Source of the DNA: CAYZRY01 sp964630225
GTDB taxonomy: Bacteria > Bacillota_I > Bacilli_A > RF39 > UBA660
DNA: 17,072 bases
Reading direction: 5' to 3'
Assembly: GCA_964630225.1 (NCBI GenBank)
Contig: CAZVUK010000020.1
Location: 1-17,072, forward strand
The notes below the pieces were generated by a model. The model saw only the letters and a list, made by a program, of their open reading frames with translations, did no database searches and was not told where the DNA came from. Numbering within the stretch: position 1 is the stretch's first letter; every line of letters begins with the position of its first letter. The position numbers were made by a program, and so were the translations under genes. Positions 1 to 6,461 of the stretch are shown in pieces.

Positions 1-1
1 G

Positions 2-52
2 CACCAACGAGAATTGAAATGGCTTCCAAAAGTTGGAAAAAACAATGTATAA
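2..52 (+). CDS. Possible 3' end of a truncated upstream gene
   Basis: Reading from base 2 gives an open frame that ends in RELKWLPKVGKNNV and a TAA stop at 50-52. The composition (Trp, Pro, Gly, Lys) looks protein-like, and the stop falls inside an inverted repeat, as stops do at other gene ends here. Only 16 codons are visible, and a frame this short is open by chance fairly often. The family cannot be named. Frame 1 is also open, to a TGA at 91-93, but reads through a hairpin and a ribosome binding site, so it looks less likely. Confidence 0.25.
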   Translation, partial: HQRELKWLPKVGKNNV

Positions 53-67
53 TAAAAATACATTGTT
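41..67. repeat. Inverted repeat / stem-loop, 10 bp stem
   Basis: AACAATGTAT (41-50) pairs perfectly with ATACATTGTT (58-67) around the 7-base loop AATAAAA. Unlike the other hairpins in the window it has no T-tract on either side, so it is not a canonical intrinsic terminator. It could be a degenerate terminator for the gene entering from the left, an operator, or a structured leader element for the mini-ORF at 90. Confidence 0.5.
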
Positions 68-89
68 CAACTGAAAGGAGTCATTTTTT

Positions 90-116
90 ATGAAAAAAAC
101 ACTTAAATTACTTTAG
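90..116 (+). other. 8-codon mini-ORF MKKTLKLL, leader peptide or dead signal peptide
   Basis: A strong ribosome binding site (GAAAGGAG, 73-80) precedes ATG at 90, but the frame stops after MKKTLKLL at TAG 114-116. In the same frame the sequence continues LF, a second TAG (123-125), then LYVIILGKG. If both TAG codons coded for a residue the stretch would look like an N-terminal signal sequence. This suggests either a remnant of a secreted or lipoprotein gene killed by two amber codons, or a short translated leader. The extended -10 of the next gene lies within the remnant. Function is unknown. Confidence 0.35.
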
Positions 117-130
117 TTATTTTAGCTTTA

Positions 131-139
131 TGTTATAAT
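131..139 (+). promoter_or_regulatory. Extended -10 promoter of the 159-residue protein gene
   Basis: The sequence is TGTTATAAT, a perfect extended -10 with TATAAT at 134-139. No convincing -35 is seen. Transcription should begin near base 146, right before the AAAGGAG ribosome binding site (147-153), leaving a 5' UTR of about 14 nt before ATG 160. Confidence 0.75.
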
Positions 140-159
140 ACTCGGCAAAGGAGACGTAT

Positions 160-639
160 ATGAATAATAAAGAAGAAATAATTAAGATATTAAACAATGA
201 TTTTAATCGTAAACTTAATTATCAAAAAGTTAGAGATGTTAAGCGCGATTATATGATTACTCCCCTACTTATGCAGGATAACCAATATGATTCGTTAACT
301 ATCAATCAATTTTTAGTTGTTTATAAAATTGAACTTTTAAATGATCAAGGAATCATCGACGAAGAAATGGCAAAGAGTCTAGAGGAGTTATATTACTATA
401 AACTTTATCTTGAAGACTCTTTTGAAGATTCTTTTAGCCCGCTATGTGAAATGGATGATTTTGATAAGAAAGAGGAACATTTAGAACAAATCAATGCTTA
501 TCTTGATGGATATCATTTAAATAACGATGGACTTGATATTGCTCATATGATTCAACAATCAATTGCTTTTGAAAGATATAGAAATGTTTCGTCACTTGAT
601 GATCAAAAGAAACTGCTTAAAACCTTAGAAGAATATTAA
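160..639 (+). CDS. Hypothetical acidic cytosolic protein, 159 aa
   Basis: I do not recognise this family. The protein is rich in Asp, Glu, Tyr and Leu, has no signal peptide or membrane segment, and reads as mostly helical. An acidic middle (about residues 85-110, with DSFEDSF and KKEEHLEQ) separates two helical stretches. The start is well supported: AAAGGAG lies 6 nt before ATG and an extended -10 sits just upstream. It ends in TAA with no hairpin behind it, and the promoter of the next gene begins within 10 bases, so read-through into the membrane-protein gene at 693 is possible. A small regulatory or adaptor protein is conceivable, but nothing shows it. Confidence 0.75.
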   Translation: MNNKEEIIKILNNDFNRKLNYQKVRDVKRDYMITPLLMQDNQYDSLTINQFLVVYKIELLNDQGIIDEEMAKSLEELYYYKLYLEDSFEDSFSPLCEMDDFDKKEEHLEQINAYLDGYHLNNDGLDIAHMIQQSIAFERYRNVSSLDDQKKLLKTLEEY

Positions 640-646
640 ACTTATA

Positions 647-674
647 TTGTAAAAGATATAATTAAATGTATAAT
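647..674 (+). promoter_or_regulatory. Promoter with -35 and -10 for the small membrane protein gene
   Basis: TTGTAA (647-652) and TATAAT (669-674) are 16 bases apart. A second TATAAT lies at 657-662 but has no good -35. With the downstream box, transcription would start near 681, at the first base of the AAGGAGG ribosome binding site. Confidence 0.6.
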
Positions 675-692
675 GTTATTAAGGAGGATATG

Positions 693-1031
693 ATGGATTT
701 ATTTGGAAAAGATAAAGAATTAGTTTTAAAATTAATTAACGCTGTTTTAGTAATTTGGTTTATAGCAGCTACTATAATATCATTTAATATATTACTCAAT
801 CTAGTTGTTAAAGAAGAGAAAATAAACTTTAAAGATTATAAACAGGTGAACTGTATATATATAAATGAAGAATATAATGAAACTAATTGCAAAGAAATGT
901 ATAATTCTAATCGCCGAGAAAATCGCAGTTATATGCAAGATCAGAAAAAAAGTTTTGCTGTTGGCATATTTAACATCGTAATAGTCGGTACTACTATATA
1001 TGTCCTAAATCGTAAAAAAGGGAAAAAGTAA
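693..1031 (+). CDS. Small two-TM membrane protein, 112 aa
   Basis: I do not recognise this family. Hydrophobic segments at about residues 13-38 and 87-106 suggest a hairpin in the membrane. Both ends are positively charged (KDK at the N-terminus, RKKGKK at the C-terminus), so both should face the cytosol, leaving a polar loop of about 50 residues outside. That loop holds two cysteines, C54 and C66, which could form a disulfide. I chose the start at 693 over the longer frame beginning at 666. AAGGAGG (681-687) sits 5 bases before ATG 693, and the ATG at 666 overlaps the -10 box. ATG 690 is a close alternative giving one extra Met. It ends in a terminator hairpin containing its stop codon. Confidence 0.7.
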   Translation: MDLFGKDKELVLKLINAVLVIWFIAATIISFNILLNLVVKEEKINFKDYKQVNCIYINEEYNETNCKEMYNSNRRENRSYMQDQKKSFAVGIFNIVIVGTTIYVLNRKKGKK

Positions 1032-1047
1032 GTAATTACTTTTTTTT
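1023..1047 (+). terminator. Intrinsic terminator containing the stop codon
   Basis: AAAAAGTAA (1023-1031) pairs with TTACTTTTT (1036-1044) around the loop GTAA, followed by T's to 1047. The TAA stop of the membrane protein (1029-1031) is part of the left arm. The T-tract also lies where the -35 of rnhC would be, 17 bases from its -10. Confidence 0.8.
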
Positions 1048-1061
1048 CTTGTCTTTACTTA

Positions 1062-1070
1062 TGATATAAT
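1062..1070 (+). promoter_or_regulatory. Extended -10 promoter of rnhC
   Basis: TGATATAAT is a perfect extended -10, with TATAAT at 1065-1070. The -35 position is occupied by the T-tract of the preceding terminator. The expected start is near 1077, the first base of AGGTGAT, so the 5' UTR is about 11 nt. Confidence 0.75.
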
Positions 1071-1087
1071 TATTCTAGGTGATTTAG

Positions 1088-1996
1088 ATGAATGTCGTAA
1101 TAAAAGTTAGCGATGAAACCAAAGAGAAAATGATTGAATATTATAAAGAGATGAAGAAGGATAAAGAAATCCCCTACACTGTTTTTCAAGCTCAAGATGG
1201 TGATACTACCGTTACGATGTATACATCTGGTAAAGTAATGTTTCAAGGCACATCTAGTGATGTCGATGCCAATATGTGGCGTGAGATCGATGGGCAAAAA
1301 AGTGAAGAAGTAGAAAAGAAAGATAAACGTGATAGTCTTTTGATGAATGAATCATCGGTTGGTTCTGACGAAGTTGGAACTGGTGATTATTTTGGTCCTA
1401 TTGTCGTATCAGCTAGCTACGTTGAAAAAAAAGATATAGCTTGGCTGGAGAGTTTAGGAATTAGAGACTCTAAAAAAATACTTGATGATAAGATAAAAGA
1501 GATAGCCCCTAAAATAATTAAAAAAGTTAAATATCGAAGTTTAGTTATCAATAATATTCAGTATAATCAGCTACATGCCGAAAACAATATGAATAAACTT
1601 AAAGCTGTTCTTCATAACAAAGTTCTTTGGTCACTGATAAACGAAGAGAAAATAAATTCTAAGCTTATTGTCGTCGATGAGTTTGCCAAAGAAGAACGTT
1701 ACTATTCATATATTAAGGAAAGTCCTAATATTCAGCGGGGTATTACCTTTATGACTAAAGCTGAAGATAAAAACATGGCCGTGGCTTGTGCTTCGATAAT
1801 AAGTAGATATCTATTTTTAAGAGAATTTGATAAGTTATCCGATAATCTTGGTATTCCTCTTCCTAAAGGAGCGGGACCACAGGTAGATGCCATCGGCAAA
1901 GAAGTCGTCGAAAAATATGGCAAAGACAAACTAAAAGAAGTTGCTAAATATAACTTCAATAACACGACAAGGATAATTGGCAACCTAATAATATAA
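1088..1996 (+). CDS. rnhC: Ribonuclease HIII
   Basis: RNase HIII cuts the RNA strand of RNA:DNA hybrids such as R-loops and Okazaki primers in the cytosol. The 302-residue length suits the family. Residues 1 to about 70 form the substrate-binding TBP-like N-terminal domain that separates HIII from HII (FQAQDGDTTVTMYTSGKVMF). The catalytic domain starts at GSDEVGTGDYFGP, giving acidic residues D94 and E95. It continues with RDSKK (126-130), the acidic residue D197 in IVVDEFA, and KAEDKNMAVACASIISRY (224-241), which carries the fourth acidic position. Translation starts from AGGTGAT (1077-1083), 4 bases before ATG. It is monocistronic between a terminator-promoter unit and a bidirectional terminator. 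RNase HII lies about 13 kb away in the same window. Confidence 0.95.
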   Translation: MNVVIKVSDETKEKMIEYYKEMKKDKEIPYTVFQAQDGDTTVTMYTSGKVMFQGTSSDVDANMWREIDGQKSEEVEKKDKRDSLLMNESSVGSDEVGTGDYFGPIVVSASYVEKKDIAWLESLGIRDSKKILDDKIKEIAPKIIKKVKYRSLVINNIQYNQLHAENNMNKLKAVLHNKVLWSLINEEKINSKLIVVDEFAKEERYYSYIKESPNIQRGITFMTKAEDKNMAVACASIISRYLFLREFDKLSDNLGIPLPKGAGPQVDAIGKEVVEKYGKDKLKEVAKYNFNNTTRIIGNLII

Positions 1997-2018
1997 AAAG
2001 ACACTAAGTGTCTTTTTT
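1995..2018. terminator. Bidirectional terminator between convergent rnhC and the pseudopilin-like gene
   Basis: AAAAAGACAC (1995-2004) and GTGTCTTTTT (2008-2017) form a 10 bp stem with loop TAA. A T-tract follows on the plus strand. On the minus strand the stem is followed by TTTTTATATTATT. The rnhC stop (1994-1996) and the minus-strand stop (2017-2019) both overlap the stem ends, so one hairpin of about 24 bases serves both converging genes. Confidence 0.85.
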
Positions 2019-3060
2019 AATTGATTACATATGGATTAGTTGTCGATCCCGTTGTTCCCGTTTTAATATTGGCATTACTTATATATACAACCGGTCTGAC
2101 CTGGAGACTGACATTACTTTTTAATTGAAGCACAATATTGGTATTAGAGATACTGTAAGCTCCTGTCTCAACTGTTGATCTAGTTGGTGAAGCAATGCCA
2201 TTTAAAAGCCACATACCAGTTGTACTGAGCATCCAGTTGTTCCCAAGACATCCGGTTGAGGCTATCGCTAGATTAGTAGTTTCACTTATAATGCAGCTTG
2301 TATTAGAACTAGCTAAAACAACATCACTTACGGTTGGAAGACCAACTTTATGTATCGCTGAACTCGTTTTTTCACGAGTATAGTAACCGTTTGTTCCATA
2401 AAATGGTACACCAGTATAAATATTGCCGACATACCAGCTACGATCTCTTATTTTACTAAGATCAGTGAAGCCGTTTAAGAACTCTTCATTTAAATAATTA
2501 TATATTTTAGAACCTGTCCAAAGATTAGCTATACTTGCGGTATTACTCTTGTCGCTAGTATCATCCCAGAAAATATTATTATTGGGACTAACATTTTGAT
2601 TATCGAAAATTACTTTCATTGTTCCATTTGTTTCAAAATAGATAATTCTTCCTCTACGTCCTTCGAAAAGAATGTAATTATTAGGATTATCCCCTTTAAA
2701 ATAATATAAATTGTTATCTTCGATATTGACAAGCTTTACGACACCAGCTGCTAAAAGAGTATTACTTAACTGAGCAGGACTAGTTCCAGTAACAGTTGTC
2801 GAAGAGTCTTTTACTCCGATACAAGCATTGTAGTTACTCTGCTCTATTTTACAGTCATTTCCCTCTAAATAACAATCATTCATGAGAGTCTGTCTCTTAG
2901 CACATTTATCTAGGCCTTCGGATACTGAATAACTAATATCAGTACTATATGTATGATTACTTCTTAAAATACTTAAAATAGACGCTAAAATTATGATAGT
3001 AATAGCTAAAATACCATATAACATCGATGAAATAGCAAATCCCTTATTATTTCTTATCAC
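2017..3060 (-). CDS. Pseudopilin-like surface protein with GTG start, 347 aa
   Basis: The N-terminus MIRNNKG-FAISSMLYGILAI, followed by a hydrophobic helix to about residue 32, resembles a type IV prepilin: a short positive leader, Gly, Phe, then one membrane helix. The Glu normally at position 5 after the cleavage site is missing (Ser there), so a simple signal anchor is possible. The rest should be outside the cell. Four cysteines at 53, 63, 70 and 80 form a compact region, and two more (C256, C271) flank a Ser/Thr-rich stretch. Residues about 105-347 are rich in Asn, Thr, Gly and aromatic residues and end VRPVVYISNANI...NPYVIN, a style seen in surface domains of gut Bacillota. No other pilus genes are nearby. 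The start is GTG with AGGTGAT 3 bases upstream; the overlapping ATG is followed at once by TGA. The function is unknown. Confidence 0.8.
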   Translation of the reverse strand: MIRNNKGFAISSMLYGILAITIIILASILSILRSNHTYSTDISYSVSEGLDKCAKRQTLMNDCYLEGNDCKIEQSNYNACIGVKDSSTTVTGTSPAQLSNTLLAAGVVKLVNIEDNNLYYFKGDNPNNYILFEGRRGRIIYFETNGTMKVIFDNQNVSPNNNIFWDDTSDKSNTASIANLWTGSKIYNYLNEEFLNGFTDLSKIRDRSWYVGNIYTGVPFYGTNGYYTREKTSSAIHKVGLPTVSDVVLASSNTSCIISETTNLAIASTGCLGNNWMLSTTGMWLLNGIASPTRSTVETGAYSISNTNIVLQLKSNVSLQVRPVVYISNANIKTGTTGSTTNPYVIN

Positions 3061-3079
3061 ATTATCACCTACTATAAAA

Positions 3080-3085
3080 ATTATA
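3080..3085 (-). promoter_or_regulatory. -10 box of the pseudopilin-like gene
   Basis: On the minus strand TATAAT lies four bases (AGTA) after the T-tract of the rsmD terminator. The predicted transcript starts near 3073, just before AGGTGAT (3070-3064), giving a 5' UTR of about 13 nt. The -35 region is weak (TAGTAA, 3108-3103, spacer 17) and overlaps the end of rsmD. Confidence 0.6.
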
Positions 3086-3089
3086 TACT

Positions 3090-3116
3090 AAAAAAAAAGA
3101 TATTACTATCTTTTTT
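3090..3116 (-). terminator. rsmD terminator containing the stop codon
   Basis: On the minus strand AAAAAAGATA pairs with TATCTTTTTT around loop GTAA, followed by a 9-base T-tract (3098-3090). The TAG stop of rsmD (3108-3106) is split between the stem and the loop. Confidence 0.8.
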
Positions 3117-3645
3117 CATATATAAGCAGTTGTTTGTCACCGTATTTTCTGCTTTTAATTAGTGTATATTTATCATTATCTTGAGGTTTATACTTACTAA
3201 GTATTTCACAAACGATGATGGCTTTATCGGCTAAAATATCTATTAATTTATCAAGTAATTCATCAATTATAAGCATATCGTATGGTGGATCGATGAAGAC
3301 TATATCAAAGAAAAGTTTTTGGTCCTCATACTTTTTAAGAGCTTTTTTATAATCTAAGTTTAAAATATGTTGATCTTTTACTTCAAGCATATTTAGATTT
3401 TCTTTAATAATTTTAACAGCTTTGATATTAGCGTCGTTAAAGTATAGTTCTCTTGCTCCATTGCTTAGTGCTTCGATTCCTAGGCTTCCAGTTCCCGCAA
3501 ATAAATCAAGGCAAACGGCATCCTGTAAACGTGGATTAATCATGGCAAAAAGTGATTCTCTGACTCTCGACATCGTTGCCCTTGTACCAACTATTTCAAA
3601 GCCATTTAATATTCGACCTTTATATTTTCCGCTTATGACACGCAT
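3106..3645 (-). CDS. rsmD: 16S rRNA (guanine966-N2)-methyltransferase RsmD
   Basis: RsmD methylates the N2 of G966 (E. coli numbering) of 16S rRNA during assembly of the small subunit, using S-adenosylmethionine. The 179-residue length fits the family. The start MRVISGKYKGRIL is diagnostic, and residues 21-35 (TRATMSRVRESLF) match the conserved N-terminal region. The SAM-binding loop is LDLFAGTGSLGIEAL (46-60), and the catalytic DPPY motif is at 119-122. GGGAGG lies just upstream of ATG within the end of the ylbF-like gene, with which rsmD overlaps by 26 nt, implying co-transcription and coupling. In Bacillus ylbF, ylbG, rsmD and coaD are neighbours; here rsmD is followed by a terminator, with no coaD. 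Confidence 0.95.
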   Translation of the reverse strand: MRVISGKYKGRILNGFEIVGTRATMSRVRESLFAMINPRLQDAVCLDLFAGTGSLGIEALSNGARELYFNDANIKAVKIIKENLNMLEVKDQHILNLDYKKALKKYEDQKLFFDIVFIDPPYDMLIIDELLDKLIDILADKAIIVCEILSKYKPQDNDKYTLIKSRKYGDKQLLIYEKR

Positions 3646-3913
3646 ATTTACTATCCTCCCTAGAAAAATCTTTGATTAATCTATTTATTTTAAGACTTAA
3701 AAAATATAAGTTATTTTCCAGTTCTTTATATTCCTTATATTTATCATTAGTTAAAACTTTCTTTTTAGTAAGCGTATCACCAGGATTATTTTGACAGATT
3801 GTAATCATAGTTAAAAACTTCTCGTCGTTAAGAAGATCTTCTTTTAAAGAGATAAGTTTTTTAACTTCTTGCTCTTTGTTTAAATTTTCAATAAATAATG
3901 ATAATTTATCCAT
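3620..3913 (-). CDS. Short YlbF/YmcA-like helical protein, 97 aa
   Basis: The protein is small, highly charged and all-helical: an N-terminal helix (residues 1-40), a linker with NNPGDTLTKKK, then LTNDKYKEYKELENNLYFLSLKINRLIK. This pattern and its place before rsmD match the YlbF/YmcA family. In Bacillus, YlbF and YmcA form a complex with YaaT that modulates RNase Y and sporulation or competence phosphorelays. It is much shorter than Bacillus YlbF (about 150 residues) and lacks its cysteine-rich tail, having only one late Cys. No ribosome binding site precedes ATG 3913, and TATAAT ends just 6 bases before it, so the mRNA is probably leaderless. The frame upstream is closed by TAG. Assignment rests on synteny and fold style; I am moderately sure. 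Confidence 0.6.
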   Translation of the reverse strand: MDKLSLFIENLNKEQEVKKLISLKEDLLNDEKFLTMITICQNNPGDTLTKKKVLTNDKYKEYKELENNLYFLSLKINRLIKDFSREDSKYACHKRKI

Positions 3914-3919
3914 AAGATA

Positions 3920-3925
3920 ATTATA
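3920..3925 (-). promoter_or_regulatory. -10 box placed for a leaderless transcript
   Basis: On the minus strand TATAAT is followed by TATCTT and then ATG (3913). Bacterial transcription usually begins 6-9 bases after the -10, so the A of ATG is the likely first base. No purine-rich ribosome binding site fits between. The box lies four bases after the T-tract of the parC terminator. Confidence 0.65.
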
Positions 3926-3929
3926 CTAT

Positions 3930-3954
3930 AAAAAAAGTGATTTAATCACTTTTT
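3930..3954 (-). terminator. parC terminator whose loop is the stop codon
   Basis: On the minus strand AAAAAGTGAT (3954-3945) pairs with ATCACTTTTT (3941-3932). The three loop bases 3944-3942 are exactly the TAA stop of parC. T's continue to 3930, and the next promoter's TATAAT begins four bases later. Confidence 0.85.
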
Positions 3955-6461
3955 GTTTTTAGAAAATCATCGATAGTCATTAAACGATCATCGATCTCTT
4001 TTAATGAAGGCTTAGGAGCTATCTCGGCAACTACTTCCTCGACGACTTCGACTTTAGTTTCGGATGCCATGAGCTCTACTTTAAAGACTGAGTCTATCTT
4101 TTTATTTGTTACTTTACTTCCAGTTGAATAGCGATCAGAGATAGGCAGTTCGGTTATTTTGATATAGTCTAGGTCGTTATCTTTCTTAAATCCTAAATGT
4201 TCGTTATTTTCTAGAATAAAACTATTTATTATTTGATGAGGGTTAGTTTTGATATCTCTAATCATTACCAGTCCTCTTTTTGCCCGCGTACTAAGTTCAA
4301 ATTCACTTAATTTTATGCGTTTACCAGTTTTTTTATCGGTGATGACTGATAGATATCCGTCATCGTTGCTAAAGAGATTCATCGAAACGACAAAGTCATT
4401 TTTTAAGTTTATCGCTTTGACGCCCGCGGCCTTTGCACCAACTTGCGGAACGTCGCTAGCAGCAAATGATAGTCCATAACCTAATTTAGTACTAATAAAA
4501 ACTTTAGCTTCACTTAAGTACTTGGCCGCGACTAATTCATCTTTGGCTTTTAGATTCATTGCTTTGATAGGTTTATTATATCTAGCAGCCACAAAGCCAT
4601 CCAGCTTAACCCTTTTAATCATACCTAGTTTTGTCGCTAGAATAATATCGATATCTAAGTTAAAGTCTTGGACTAATAAGCTTGAGATAAGTTCTTCGCC
4701 TTGTTCCAATGGAATAATATTACTGATATGTTTTCCCATATCTTTCCATAGACAGGAGAAGATATCGTTAACAGGCAAGAAGAGATAATTCCCATGATTA
4801 GTAAATAGTAAGACTGTATCTAAAGTGCTAGCTTTAAAGATAGCGATAGGATAATCTCCTTCTTTAATAGCAGTAACATCTTTTGAAGAACCATAACTGC
4901 GCATCGATGATCTTTTTACATAACCGTCTTTGCTTATCATCACAGCTACTTCTTCCTTAATGATCGTTACCTTGTTGTCAATTTTAATTTCGGCGATTTC
5001 ATCGACGATAGCTGATTTTCTTGGACTGCCATATTCTTTTTTAATCTTACGCAGTTCATCTTTCATCAAGTTTTTAAGGTTGTCTTCATTATTTAAAATA
5101 GCTTCAAGACCGGCAATCATAATTTCTAACTTTTTTAACTCTTCTTCAAGTAAAACAACGTCAGTATTAGTTAATCTATAAAGCTGAAGGTTTACGATAG
5201 CACTAGCTTGAATCTCGCTAAAATCATACTCTTTGATTAAGTTAGCAATGGCATCAGCTTTGTTTTTACTTTGTCTAATCAAAGCGATTACTTCATCAAG
5301 TATCGATAAGCATTTGACAAGACCGGTCGCTATATGATGTCGCTCTTTAGCATGTGCTAAGTCAAACTCGGTTCTTCTTAAAATAACTTCTCTTTGATGA
5401 GCGATATAAGCATCAAGTATAGCCAAAATACCTAATAATTTAGGGCTTCGATTAACAATAGCCACCATATTATAGTTAAAATTAATCTGCATATCGGTAT
5501 TTTTAAGGAGATAATTGAGTATTAATTCTCGATCAGCTTCTTTTTTAATATCGATAACGATTCTAAGACCATCTTTATCTGATTCATCTCTAACTTCGAT
5601 GATACCATCGATTTTTTTGTCAAGCCGTATATCTTCGATTTTTTTGACTAGATTTGACTTGATTACATCAAAGGGTATTTCATTAATTATCAATGATGTT
5701 TTATTTTTTTCTGTGACAAATTCGGTTTTTGATCTGATAACTACTTTTCCACGTCCTGTTTCAAAAGCATCTTTAACACCCTCGATTCCCATGACGGTTC
5801 CGCCAGTTGGAAAATCAGGACCTTTGACTATTTCCATAATCGTTTCGAGCCTGCAGTTGGGACTGTCGATTCTTTTGATTGTTGCATCGATAACTTCTTC
5901 TAGGTTATGGGGTGGAATGTTAGTTGCATAACCAGCACTGATACCTGTCGTTCCGTTTACCAGTAAGTTAGGAAACTTAGCTGGAAGAACAGTTGGCTCT
6001 ATCTCGGTATCATCGAAGTTAGGAGCCATAATGACCGTATCGCGATCGAGATCTTTTAGTAATTCATTACTTATTTTAGATAGACGAGCTTCGGTGTAAC
6101 GCATCGCTGCGGCCGCATCTCCATCCATTGAACCATTGTTACCTTGCATATCGATATAGGGTGTATTTTGTTTCCACCACTGACTCATTCTAACCATTGC
6201 ATCGTAGATACTAGAGTCACCGTGAGGATGATAGTTACCCATTATGTTACCGACGGTTTTAGCGCTTTTTCTAGGCGCTTTATCATAGGTGTTCTTCTCT
6301 TTATACATTCCATAGAGAATGCGTCGCTGAACAGGCTTTAAACCATCTCTAACGTCGGGAATAGCTCTATCTTGAATAATATATTTAGAATAGCGCCCGA
6401 ATCGCTCACCCATTATTTCTTCGAGTGAGTAATCGTAGATCTTTTTTAATAAATCGCTCAT
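3942..6461 (-). CDS. parC: DNA topoisomerase IV subunit A
   Basis: ParC is the DNA breakage and rejoining subunit of topoisomerase IV, which unlinks daughter chromosomes with ParE using ATP. The 839 residues include the winged-helix core with catalytic Tyr122 in AAAAMRYTEARL, and the quinolone-resistance region HPHGDSSIYDAMVRM, with Ser83 and Asp87 at the two classic positions. Both are residues found in sensitive enzymes. The C-terminal DNA-wrapping domain carries RAKRGLVMIRDIKTNPH, a ParC-like blade motif, and no GyrA box (QRRGGKG) was found, arguing for ParC over GyrA. An acidic tail (about 795-839, rich in Glu and Val) ends the protein. ATG overlaps the parE stop in TAATG, and GGGGGTGA inside the parE end acts as its ribosome binding site. 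Confidence 0.95.
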   Translation of the reverse strand: MSDLLKKIYDYSLEEIMGERFGRYSKYIIQDRAIPDVRDGLKPVQRRILYGMYKEKNTYDKAPRKSAKTVGNIMGNYHPHGDSSIYDAMVRMSQWWKQNTPYIDMQGNNGSMDGDAAAAMRYTEARLSKISNELLKDLDRDTVIMAPNFDDTEIEPTVLPAKFPNLLVNGTTGISAGYATNIPPHNLEEVIDATIKRIDSPNCRLETIMEIVKGPDFPTGGTVMGIEGVKDAFETGRGKVVIRSKTEFVTEKNKTSLIINEIPFDVIKSNLVKKIEDIRLDKKIDGIIEVRDESDKDGLRIVIDIKKEADRELILNYLLKNTDMQINFNYNMVAIVNRSPKLLGILAILDAYIAHQREVILRRTEFDLAHAKERHHIATGLVKCLSILDEVIALIRQSKNKADAIANLIKEYDFSEIQASAIVNLQLYRLTNTDVVLLEEELKKLEIMIAGLEAILNNEDNLKNLMKDELRKIKKEYGSPRKSAIVDEIAEIKIDNKVTIIKEEVAVMISKDGYVKRSSMRSYGSSKDVTAIKEGDYPIAIFKASTLDTVLLFTNHGNYLFLPVNDIFSCLWKDMGKHISNIIPLEQGEELISSLLVQDFNLDIDIILATKLGMIKRVKLDGFVAARYNKPIKAMNLKAKDELVAAKYLSEAKVFISTKLGYGLSFAASDVPQVGAKAAGVKAINLKNDFVVSMNLFSNDDGYLSVITDKKTGKRIKLSEFELSTRAKRGLVMIRDIKTNPHQIINSFILENNEHLGFKKDNDLDYIKITELPISDRYSTGSKVTNKKIDSVFKVELMASETKVEVVEEVVAEIAPKPSLKEIDDRLMTIDDFLKTKSD

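Noticed and set aside
1..93. Frame 1 ORF ending at TGA 91-93, overlapping ATG 90
   Set aside because: It reads through the inverted repeat and the ribosome binding site, giving a non-protein-like sequence, and TGA is not used as a stop elsewhere here.
90..161. Amber codon recoding (TAG read as an amino acid)
   Set aside because: rsmD and the 299-residue gene end at TAG in contexts that fit normal stops (one inside a terminator), so a general reassignment is not supported.
666..692. Longer start of the small membrane protein at ATG 666
   Set aside because: ATG 666 overlaps a TATAAT box and has no ribosome binding site, whereas AAGGAGG sits 5 bases before ATG 693.
1070..1297. Minus-strand ORF opposite rnhC
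   Set aside because: It lies entirely within or opposite the start of rnhC, has no recognisable domain and no ribosome binding site. Similar antisense frames inside parC, the kinase, priA and rbgA were left out for the same reason.
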